Of a DNA stretch of 64,000 nt, positions 57,207-64,000 are shown one piece after another. Source of the DNA: Pseudomonadota bacterium (lineage in GTDB: Bacteria; Pseudomonadota; Gammaproteobacteria; Xanthomonadales; Ahniellaceae); NCBI GenBank assembly GCA_022843465.1, contig JALHNO010000007.1, positions 140,881-204,880 of the forward strand, read 5' to 3'. The notes beneath the pieces are model-generated. The model worked only from the letters and a program-made list of their open reading frames with translations. It was not told the origin of the DNA and ran no database searches. Both the position numbers and the translations under genes were made by a program. Within the stretch, counting starts at the first letter, position 1. Each line of letters opens with the position of its first letter.

Positions 57207-60200
57207 ATGACTACTTCCGCAAGCGAACGCGCACGACCCGCCGCGGCCCGCGCACGGCCATCCCGCTGGCTCGGCCTGCTCGCACTCATGCTCTGGATGC
57301 TGCCGATCGGCGCCTGGGCGCTGAGTTGCCCCGCCAACAAGGAATGCGTTCCTGTCTCCAGCACGCCTTGGTGCTGGGCCATGCCCAACAGCGGCTGTGG
57401 AGTCCAACCCCCAGGGGACTTTTGCCCAGAAAGGGCGACGCCCGGCTTTCGATCCTACGAAGCACAAATGGACTGGCAGATCGTAAATCTCATCGCCTGT
57501 TCGGGCTATGTCAGCGGCAGTACCATCGGTCCCTACAATGCAGAGATTTGCACTGGCGGGTCCGGTGTATTGACGCCTACGAGTTGCAGCCAAACCTGGC
57601 GGGTTTCGCTGACTTCGTCCAATGGCAATTCAGTAGAACAGCATCCCAGCGGTGTACGCCAACGCTTCTTCTATTGCCCAGCAGGCTACAGCACCAACAG
57701 CACCCAGGGGCGATGCGAGCGTGAGCGGGTGCCCTGCGATGGCTGCGAGGGCGAAGGATCGAGTGGCGCCAATACCCTCGTCGGTAATCCGATCTCACCC
57801 TATTCCCAGGAGAAGCGTCTGGCGGTCACCGACCATTCCGGGTCTGGTGGCCCATCCCTCACTCGTTACTACAACAGCCAGTCACCGCACCAGCCAGAAG
57901 AACCCGGCAGCACATCGCCCCTGCCCTTCGGTCCGAACTGGAGTTCAAACTGGCACGCCAGCCTGCGCATCGACAGTACGACCATGCGTGCGCTGCGTCC
58001 CAATGGTACCCAGGTCCAGTTCACCCAGTCGGGCGGCAACTGGACCGCGTGGCAGGGCGAAACCATGGTGCTCTACCCGGTCTCGCCGCCTGCAGCCGAT
58101 GGCACCGCCTGGACCCTCACGCTCAGCAATGACACCGTGGAAGGCTATGACACCGATGGCAAGCTCTTGCACCGCACTGCACGCGACGCGCGCCGCTTTA
58201 CACTGGAATACGATGTGCAAGGGCGGCTGGAAAGCGTCCGCAGCGATTCCGGGCGCGCACTGAATTTCACCTGGTCCGGTGTTTCCGGCGCCGACCGCAT
58301 CGCCAGCGTCGAAACCCCCGACGGCACCACCCTCAGCTACGCCTACGATCCGATCTACACCCAGCTGACCATCGTGTCCGATTCGCTGGGGCCGCGCGTG
58401 ACCTATCTCTATGGCGAGCCTGCCTTCTCGGCCTCGGTCCAGTACATCAACAACTATCTGCTCACCGGTGTGCTGGATGCCTCGGGCAGTCGCTACGCCA
58501 CCTACCGTTACGCGGCCGACGGTAGCGCGTTCGAATCGTTTCATGCCGGCGACGTGAACAAGTTTACTGTCGAGAAAGGCAGCAGCGTTGCCGACATCAC
58601 CTCGGCAACCGGTTTCGAGCGGCGCGTGTTCTCGCTGATTGCTGGCGCAAGGCGGGTCACCAGTGTGGTGCGGCGCGCCTGCTCCAGTTGTCCGATTCTG
58701 TATACGCGCACCTATAGTTACGACGCCAATGGTTTCACCAACGTGGCCAAGGACTTCAACGGCACCAACACCGACCACGACTACGACGCCCGCGGACTCG
58801 AGATTCGTCGCATCGAAGCCCAGGGCAAGGACACCCAGCCCGCCAACCCGGTGAGCCAGGAGCGCAAGATCGAGACCGACTGGCATGCGAGCCTGCGGGT
58901 GCCGAACGAGCGCCGCATTTATCGCTGCTCGGCGCCCAACACGTCCGCACAGGCCTGCAGCACGGCCACCTCCACACGCTGGCAGCTGGAGTCATTGAGT
59001 CGTTATGCCTACAACGCGCGCGGTCAGGCCACCGCAATGTGTCAGGTCGATCCCGGCAATGGCACGGCCCTGGCCTATGTCTGTGGCAGCAGCACGAATG
59101 CACCTGCCGGTGTCCGCCAAACGCTGACCCGCTATTGCGAACCCGCCGATGTCAGCCTCGGCACCTGCCCCTTGATCGGCCTGGTCACCGCCACCGATGG
59201 TCCGCGTACCGATGTCAGCGATGTATCCGCGTACACCTACTTCAACGCCGATCACGCCAGCTGTGCCAGCGCGCCGACCACGTGCCCGTATCGCAAAGGC
59301 GATCTGCAAGCGGTCAGCAATGCGCTGAGCCAGAGCAGCCAGTACCTCAGCTATGACGGCGCGGGCCGGGTCACGCGGATGATGGATGCCAATGGCGTGA
59401 TTTCCGATCTGAGCTATCACCCGCGTGGCTGGCTGCTGACGCGCACGCTGCGCGCCAATAGCGATGGCACGCCCAATGCGGCACTCGATGCAGTCACGAC
59501 ACTGAGCTACAACGGCGACGGCCAGGTCACCCGCGTCACCCAGCCCGATGGCGCCTACATCGACTACACCTATGACGCCGCCCATCGCCTGACCGACATA
59601 ACGGACAATCTCGGCAACACCCTGAGCTACACGCTCGATGCCGCCGGCAATCGCACTGCGGAAAACACCCGCGACCCATCCAACACGCTGACCCGCACCC
59701 TGGGTCGTGTCTATGACAGCCTCGGCCGCCTGCACAAGCTGCTGAACGCGCAGAGCGCCGAGACCGTGTTCACCTACGACGGCAATGGCAACCAGGACAC
59801 GGTTACCGATGCCCTGCTGCGGGTGACCGACAGCAATGTCGATCCGCTCAATCGCCTGATCCAGAGCACCGATGCCCTGATGGGCAACACCCAGTACCGC
59901 TACGACGCCCGCGACAATCTGACCAGGGTGATCGACGCCAAGGGCCTGGCGACCGACTACGTCTACGACGGTCTCAGCGATCTGATGCAACTGGTCAGCC
60001 CCGATACCGGCACCACAAACTACACCTACGACAGCGCCGGCAATCGCGCCACGCAGACCGATGCGCGCGGGGTCACGAGCACGTACAGCCACGACGTGCT
60101 CAATCGGCTGACGGGCATTGCCTATCCGACATCGAGCCACAATGTCGCATTCAGCTACGACCAGAACCATGCCGCCTGTGCGTCGGACGAGTTGTTCGGC

Positions 60201-61802
60201 ATCGGCCGCCTCACCGGCTTCAGCGATCCCAGCGGCAGTACCCAGCTCTGTTACGACCGGCGCGGCAACGTGGTGCGCAAGATCGCCGTGGTCAATGGCA
60301 TCACCACGACGACACGTTGGGCCTACAACAAGGCCGACCGGATGACGCAGCTGGTCTATCCGAGCGGCAGCGTAGTCAACTACAGCCACGACGCCCTCGG
60401 TCGCATCAGCGCGATCAATGTCACGCCCGCCGGTGGCAGTGCACAGACCCTGGTCAGCGCCGTCAGCTACTACCCCTACGGGCCCGTCAAGCAGATCACC
60501 TGGGGCAATGGCGCCACTTCTCTGCGCAGCTACGATCAGAACTACTGGATCGACAGCATCAACAGCAGTCAGGCGAGCGGGCTCGATCTTGAGTTCACCC
60601 TCGATGCGGTCGGCAATATCACCGGACTGAGTGATGTCATCGGCGGTGTGCCACCGAACAACAGCTACAGCTACGATGCGCTGTATCGACTGACCGATGT
60701 CGACAGCGGCGTCAGCAATGTCGAGTCCTACAGCTACGATCCGATCGGCAACCGCCTCAGCAAGTTGATCGGTGCAGCGCCTGCGGCCATTCCGTACACC
60801 TATCCGCCCACCAGCCATCGCCTCAGCAGCGTGGGCGGTGTCAGCCGCAGCTACGACGCCAATGGCAATACGCTCGCGCAGGACACCGGCGCCAGTGCCG
60901 CGTTCGCCTATGACGAACGCAATCGCCTTGCAGCGCGCATGGTCTCAGGCAATGCCAGCCACGGCTACGCCTACAACGCCCGCGGCGAGCGCGTACTGAA
61001 GACCGATGTCTCGACCAGCGCCAACAGCCGGCTGTATGCCTACGACGAATCAGGGCGCTTGCTGTCCGAGTCCGATAGCAGCGGCGCCGCGCTGCAGGAA
61101 ATGCTCTGGCTCGACGATCTCCCGGTTGGCGTCATCGCCGGTGGCGTGCTGCACCATATCCAGCCCGACCATCTCGGCAGCCCGCGCAAGGTGATTGACG
61201 CTACAGCCAATGCCGCGATCTGGGACTGGCCGATTCTCGACAATCCTTTCGGCGAAGCGGCGCCGGATCAGGATCCGGATGGGAACAGCGTGCCGTTCGT
61301 GATGAACCTGCGGTTTCCGGGGCAGTACTTTGACGCCGAGACCGGACTGCATTACAACTACTTCCGCGACTATGAGCCGGGGACTGGGCGGTATGTGGAG
61401 AGTGATCCGATTGGGTTGAGGGGTGGGGTGAATAGCTACGCGTACGTTGATAACGCTCCGACTATTTGGACAGACGCCTTGGGGCTCAAGAGCTCGGGAG
61501 GCTACAATCCATATGAGGAGTGTGTTGCGAAGGCGACCAAAAAATGCGCTGGATCCTTTTCGTGGGTCTGTCAGAGATTTGGTGGATACGAAGGTGCGGA
61601 GTTGATCGCGTTGGTCGAGCGCTGCAAATTGGTTGCTCGAGGATCATGTAGAGTTGTCCCAGATCGCGTAGTGCCACCACGTGATAGGCGCGAGCATGAT
61701 GCGGCAATGGACACCCACAAGAAAAAGTGCGAAAAGACATGCCCGGCCCGTGAATTGAATTGCGACGACTGGCTCAGTTGCATTGAGAAGCAGGTGCCAT
61801 GA
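57207..61802 (+). CDS. Sec-exported RHS-repeat protein with variable C-terminal tail
   Basis: A protein of 1531 aa. ATG 57207 starts a signal peptide (GLLALMLWMLPIGAWA). A Cys-rich segment (about 35-180) precedes a DUF6531-like start (VGNPISPYSQEKRLAVTDHS), then many YD repeats (YDALGRISAI, YDAAHRLTDI, YDSAGNRATQ). The RHS core lies at about 1300-1425: LHHIQPDHLGSPRKVIDA, LRFPGQYFDAETGLHYNYFR, GRYVESDPIGLRGGVNSYAY, ending near DALGL. The last ~104 residues are a separate, Cys- and Lys-rich domain of no recognised family, with lower GC in its DNA: the usual place of a toxin. No VgrG or PAAR gene is nearby, so a Sec route is suggested. Confidence 0.9.
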   Translation: MTTSASERARPAAARARPSRWLGLLALMLWMLPIGAWALSCPANKECVPVSSTPWCWAMPNSGCGVQPPGDFCPERATPGFRSYEAQMDWQIVNLIACSGYVSGSTIGPYNAEICTGGSGVLTPTSCSQTWRVSLTSSNGNSVEQHPSGVRQRFFYCPAGYSTNSTQGRCERERVPCDGCEGEGSSGANTLVGNPISPYSQEKRLAVTDHSGSGGPSLTRYYNSQSPHQPEEPGSTSPLPFGPNWSSNWHASLRIDSTTMRALRPNGTQVQFTQSGGNWTAWQGETMVLYPVSPPAADGTAWTLTLSNDTVEGYDTDGKLLHRTARDARRFTLEYDVQGRLESVRSDSGRALNFTWSGVSGADRIASVETPDGTTLSYAYDPIYTQLTIVSDSLGPRVTYLYGEPAFSASVQYINNYLLTGVLDASGSRYATYRYAADGSAFESFHAGDVNKFTVEKGSSVADITSATGFERRVFSLIAGARRVTSVVRRACSSCPILYTRTYSYDANGFTNVAKDFNGTNTDHDYDARGLEIRRIEAQGKDTQPANPVSQERKIETDWHASLRVPNERRIYRCSAPNTSAQACSTATSTRWQLESLSRYAYNARGQATAMCQVDPGNGTALAYVCGSSTNAPAGVRQTLTRYCEPADVSLGTCPLIGLVTATDGPRTDVSDVSAYTYFNADHASCASAPTTCPYRKGDLQAVSNALSQSSQYLSYDGAGRVTRMMDANGVISDLSYHPRGWLLTRTLRANSDGTPNAALDAVTTLSYNGDGQVTRVTQPDGAYIDYTYDAAHRLTDITDNLGNTLSYTLDAAGNRTAENTRDPSNTLTRTLGRVYDSLGRLHKLLNAQSAETVFTYDGNGNQDTVTDALLRVTDSNVDPLNRLIQSTDALMGNTQYRYDARDNLTRVIDAKGLATDYVYDGLSDLMQLVSPDTGTTNYTYDSAGNRATQTDARGVTSTYSHDVLNRLTGIAYPTSSHNVAFSYDQNHAACASDELFGIGRLTGFSDPSGSTQLCYDRRGNVVRKIAVVNGITTTTRWAYNKADRMTQLVYPSGSVVNYSHDALGRISAINVTPAGGSAQTLVSAVSYYPYGPVKQITWGNGATSLRSYDQNYWIDSINSSQASGLDLEFTLDAVGNITGLSDVIGGVPPNNSYSYDALYRLTDVDSGVSNVESYSYDPIGNRLSKLIGAAPAAIPYTYPPTSHRLSSVGGVSRSYDANGNTLAQDTGASAAFAYDERNRLAARMVSGNASHGYAYNARGERVLKTDVSTSANSRLYAYDESGRLLSESDSSGAALQEMLWLDDLPVGVIAGGVLHHIQPDHLGSPRKVIDATANAAIWDWPILDNPFGEAAPDQDPDGNSVPFVMNLRFPGQYFDAETGLHYNYFRDYEPGTGRYVESDPIGLRGGVNSYAYVDNAPTIWTDALGLKSSGGYNPYEECVAKATKKCAGSFSWVCQRFGGYEGAELIALVERCKLVARGSCRVVPDRVVPPRDRREHDAAMDTHKKKCEKTCPARELNCDDWLSCIEKQVP

Positions 61803-62122
61803 GGAGGACGTCAGTGCCAGTTCTCACGTTTGTTGCCTCCTCATTTGTATACCTTGGGTTGCTCTTTACGCCACTTGTTCAACTGCCCCTGGGTTCGAGA
61901 CTCTCGGTATTTGATCTCCTGCAGGGCGCGCTGAGCGGGTCCACATGGGGCAGCTCACGACTATTGATTCTCTTCTCCACATTACTTTGTTCGATTGCGC
62001 TGATTACTGCTCTAATTTCCTCCCGTTGGCACTCAAAAAAAAGCTCGCTGTTGCTCTCGGCGTCAGTTCTGCAGTCCTCGGCGATCGGGCTGGTTCTTTG
62101 GCTATTGAGTACACAAGGATGA
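61799..62122 (+). CDS. Small membrane protein, candidate immunity protein of the RHS toxin
   Basis: A protein of 107 aa whose ATG overlaps the RHS stop (ATGA). It has three hydrophobic segments: VLTFVASSFVYLGLLFTPLV, LLILFSTLLCSIALITALIS, and LLLSASVLQSSAIGLVLWLL. Its base composition is clearly less GC-rich than the housekeeping genes, matching the RHS tail and suggesting they were acquired together. Overlap with a variable RHS tail is the typical position of an immunity gene; membrane location would fit a toxin acting at or beyond the inner membrane. Function is inferred from position only. Confidence 0.6.
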   Translation: MRRTSVPVLTFVASSFVYLGLLFTPLVQLPLGSRLSVFDLLQGALSGSTWGSSRLLILFSTLLCSIALITALISSRWHSKKSSLLLSASVLQSSAIGLVLWLLSTQG

Positions 62123-62251
62123 TCCTGCCCCTGGTTCTTGGTTTGAACCGGAACGCGTCAATAACTTTGAGACAGCCAGTTCAAGAGATCAGTGTAGTTT
62201 TTCGACCTCGCTGGTCGGGTGACGTGAAGTTCGTTGGAATTGGACGGGAGT

Positions 62252-62370
62252 AAGGGGTCAGGTCTAGCAAAGTAGCATGGCTCCCAGCTAGACTTGGCCA
62301 TGGCTCGGCCCACCCGCATCGAGTTCAGTGGCGCCCTTTATCATGTGACGTCGCGTGGTGATCGGCGGGT
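62252..62370 (+). repeat. Truncated duplicate of the RAYT 5' end
   Basis: About 119 bp that repeats, with a few changes, at 62373-62491. It includes AAGGGGTCAGG, the inverted pair GTCTAGC/GCTAGAC, and the first ~24 codons of the transposase (MARPTRIEFSGALYHVTSRG). The period is 121 bp. Only the second copy continues as the full gene. Confidence 0.9.
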
Positions 62371-62374
62371 CAAA

Positions 62375-62414
62375 GGGGTCAGGTCTAGCAAAGTAGCATC
62401 GCTCCCCGCTAGAC
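62375..62414 (+). repeat. RAYT-type end element with hairpin
   Basis: GGGGTCAG followed by GTCTAGC (62382-62388) and, after a short loop, GCTAGAC (62408-62414 region), directly upstream of the transposase. GGGGTCAG also occurs at the disrupted pilin (63855 and 63891). Such a tetranucleotide-plus-hairpin is what IS200/IS605-like Y1 transposases recognise. Confidence 0.65.
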
Positions 62415-62420
62415 TTGGCC

Positions 62421-63266
62421 ATGGCCCGACCCATCCGCATCGAGTTCAGTGGCGCGCTGTATCACGTGACGTCGCGTGGCGATCGGCGCGAGGCGATCTA
62501 CGAGGATGACGAGGATCGGCTGGCGTTCCTGCGGGTGCTGGGCGATGTGGTGCGGGATTTCAACTGGCGGGTGCATGCCTATTGCCTGATGGGCAATCAC
62601 TATCACCTGGTGGTGGAGACGCCGGATGGCAATCTGTCCAAGGGCATGCGCCAGCTCAATGGCGTGTTTACCCAGATCAGCAATCGCCGCCATCGCCGCA
62701 GCGGACATCTGTTCCAGGGGCGCTACAAGGCGATCCTGGTGGATCGGGACAGTTATCTACTCGAACTGACTCGATACGTCGTGCTCAACCCGGTCCGCGC
62801 TGGTATGGTGCGCGACGCCGGCGATTGGCAGTGGAGCAGTTATCTGGCGATGGTGGGTGCCGAGACTTCGCCCGAATGGCTGGCGACCGATGGCCTGCTG
62901 GCGCAGTTCGCCACTCGTCGTCTCGATGCAATCCGCCGCTATGCGAAGTTTGTTGCGGCGGGCGTTGGCAGCGAGCCGATCTGGCAGCATCTGAACCGGC
63001 AGATGTATCTCGGCGACGATCAATTCGTCGCGCGCATGCAGAAGCGCATTGCCAAGGCCGCCGACGACGTCAACATCCCCAAGGCGCACCGTCGCAAACC
63101 CGCCGCCGAACTTCCCGTCATTGCCGCGCGACACCGCAGCAAGGAAGCCGCCATGGTGGCCGCGCATGCGACCGGCCAATACAGCTATCAGCAGATCGCC
63201 GATCACTTCGGCGTGCATTTCACTACCGTGGGGCGAGCGGTGCGGGCGGCGAAGACGGTGCGGTAG
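62421..63266 (+). CDS. REP-associated tyrosine transposase (RAYT, Y1_Tnp)
   Basis: A protein of 281 aa. ATG 62421 gives MARPIRIEFSGALYHVTSRG, the standard RAYT start; an in-frame TTG lies 2 codons upstream. Y1 motifs: the HUH-type pair in MGNHYHLVVETPDG and a catalytic Tyr region around YLLELTRYVVLNPVRAGMV; GHLFQGRYKAILVD is the usual spacer. Residues about 210-281 form an added C-terminal helical domain with an HTH-like SYQQIADHFGVHFTTVGRAV. It appears intact. The reaction is single-strand DNA cleavage and joining at hairpin repeats. Confidence 0.92.
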   Translation: MARPIRIEFSGALYHVTSRGDRREAIYEDDEDRLAFLRVLGDVVRDFNWRVHAYCLMGNHYHLVVETPDGNLSKGMRQLNGVFTQISNRRHRRSGHLFQGRYKAILVDRDSYLLELTRYVVLNPVRAGMVRDAGDWQWSSYLAMVGAETSPEWLATDGLLAQFATRRLDAIRRYAKFVAAGVGSEPIWQHLNRQMYLGDDQFVARMQKRIAKAADDVNIPKAHRRKPAAELPVIAARHRSKEAAMVAAHATGQYSYQQIADHFGVHFTTVGRAVRAAKTVR

Positions 63267-63338
63267 AAAACGCTGAGTGGCTGCTGCGAAACCAGCCCCC
63301 TCATTCCGACGGAGAGGGTTCAAGTCCGGGAGGCAGCC

Positions 63339-63365
63339 GGCGCAATGCCCTTCGGCTTTTGCGCC
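63339..63365. repeat. 27-nt REP-like hairpin, copy C
   Basis: GGCGCAATG, CCCTTCGG loop, then CTTTTGCGCC; stem of 7 bp. It lies 73 bp after the RAYT gene and in the same orientation as copy A. Confidence 0.75.
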
Positions 63366-63426
63366 CTCCGATGCTGCAACAGGGGGCCCGGACGCCTGCC
63401 CGGGCGCTCCGAACGGCTAAACAGAA

Positions 63427-63846
63427 TCAGCGGCAAGTAGCCGGCACATGCGAGGGCTTGCTCGCAGGATCATGCAGGCATCGCCATGTCACGGGATCGT
63501 TCCGGGTCACCTGACTTGGCGTGAAGGTCAGAATTGGGTCATTCTGCGCACCGGTTGCCCGTGATGTCGCCGTGATCTGCCCACCCACACTCACCGTTAC
63601 GCTAGCCACATTGGTGGTTCCACCCGCAACAAACACGTAACCGGTGTTGCAGCCGATACCGCCACCCTCAACCCCCGCCAGCGCGGTACTGCAGTCGGCA
63701 GCCGCCTCGGCAACGGCAGTCTTGGCTTCGGCCGCCTGAGCCAACGCTTCACCCACCCGGGCACGGATCGTGTAATCCTGATAGGCGGGTAGCGCAATGG
63801 CCACAAGAATCGCCACGATGGCGATGACGATCATCAATTCAATAGA
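63427..63846 (-). pseudogene. Type IV pilin gene (pilA-like) lacking its leader
   Basis: Minus-strand frame reading [20 protein letters not shown] then [14 protein letters not shown], a pilin body with two Cys-bearing loops and the end HVPATC, typical of PilA. A normal prepilin starts with a short leader and G/FTLIEL; here the sequence before IEL is FFS from a run of T, and further upstream is repeat DNA with no in-frame start. The first ATG (63837) is inside the transmembrane helix. The cleavage site and Phe+1 are therefore missing, and the product cannot be processed as a pilin. If another intact pilin exists, it lies outside the window. Confidence 0.75.
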
Positions 63847-63848
63847 AA

Positions 63849-63915
63849 AAAAACAGGGGTCAGTGAACCATTTCGACAGCGAGAAAAACAGGGGTCAGTG
63901 AACCATTTCGACAGC
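63849..63915 (+). repeat. 32-bp direct repeat with GGGGTCAG core
   Basis: Two perfect copies (63849-63880 and 63884-63915) separated by GAG; each contains ACAGGGGTCAGTGAACCATT. They abut the broken end of the pilin gene. The GGGGTCAG core is shared with the RAYT element at 62375. Confidence 0.85.
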
Positions 63916-63941
63916 CAAGCTTTGCGAAATAGTACTCTGAC
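63894..63941. repeat. 17-bp imperfect inverted repeat
   Basis: GTCAGTGAACCATTTCG (63894-63910) pairs with CGAAATAGTACTCTGAC (63925-63941) at 14 of 17 positions around a 14-nt loop. The right arm is a diverged, inverted relative of the 32-bp repeat. TGCGAAA recurs at 63923, 63945 and 63968. Confidence 0.7.
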
Positions 63942-64000
63942 TCGTGCGAAATATTCTGGTGTCTTAGTGCGAAACCCGCTAACCGCCGATGCCCTGGAAA

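Noticed and set aside
58992..60818. 608-codon minus-strand frame opposite the RHS gene
   Set aside because: It mirrors the YD repeats, giving an artificial Val/Ile/Gly-rich repetitive product.
61945..62253. 102-codon frame overlapping the small membrane protein
   Set aside because: The frame at 61799 has the ATGA coupling and three membrane helices; this one has neither and starts inside it.
62294..62509. 71-codon frame running through both RAYT 5' copies
   Set aside because: It is only the truncated duplicate read into the second copy out of frame.
63849..63975. Possible CRISPR-like array
   Set aside because: Only two perfect 32-bp units separated by 3 bp, with no spacers of regular length and no cas genes.

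Overview
This 64-kb window is a high-GC gammaproteobacterial chromosome segment, most likely from the Xanthomonadales (Lysobacterales). The evidence is the gene order lpxC / dciA (DUF721, reversed) / M23 peptidase / secA / Nudix-ThiE fusion / pilB-pilC, a division and cell-wall (dcw) cluster with no murD between mraY and ftsW, meso-DAP type MurE, and a secreted protein ending in a Xanthomonadales-style IF-DGF tail. I see no rRNA, tRNA, CRISPR array or prophage.

Layout. (1) 1-3816, minus strand: deoC-deoA-deoB-deoD deoxynucleoside salvage operon, with ATGA overlaps for the first two junctions; deoD is cut by the window edge. (2) 4.1-27.2 kb: an accessory-rich stretch. It holds a secreted TLDc / InlB-like-repeat / DUF11 protein, an AbgT transporter, a winged-helix/STAND-type ATPase/TPR regulator, two tandem cystatin(stefin)-like small proteins, an XRE regulator, a HEAT-repeat membrane protein, an M23 peptidase, a LysR regulator, a phospholipase-A2-like secreted protein, a decayed beta-lactamase-like gene, a glycosyltransferase, a subtilase with SLH-like repeats, and an N-acetylmuramoyl-L-alanine amidase. 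(3) 27.6-44.7 kb: the dcw cluster mraZ-rsmH-ftsL-(small ORF)-ftsI-murE-murF-mraY-ftsW-murG-murC-ddl-ftsQ-ftsA-ftsZ-lpxC. Most junctions overlap by a few bases, and the cluster is headed by five 10-bp-phased MraZ-box-like repeats. (4) 44.8-53.2 kb: dciA, M23 peptidase, secA, Nudix/ThiE fusion, pilB, pilC. (5) 53.2-64 kb: accessory insertions between pilC and a pilin gene. These are an ECF-type sigma factor with a TPR Ser/Thr kinase, a Sec-exported RHS protein with a variable tail and an overlapping small membrane protein (candidate toxin/immunity pair), a REP-associated tyrosine transposase (RAYT) with a duplicated 5' end, and a type IV pilin gene whose leader has been replaced by RAYT-type GGGGTCAG repeats.

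How it works together. Blocks 3 and 4 are housekeeping: lipid II synthesis, septum assembly, lipid A commitment, helicase loading, Sec export and the type IV pilus motor. Blocks 2 and 5 are lineage-specific surface, secretion and regulatory genes. Short hairpin repeats, including a 27-nt REP family seen at four places, are scattered through the accessory parts, and the RAYT at 62.4 kb is a plausible agent for at least some of them. The observations I rate highest are the TLDc fusion protein, the cystatin-like pair, the RHS pair, and the repeat-disrupted pilin.
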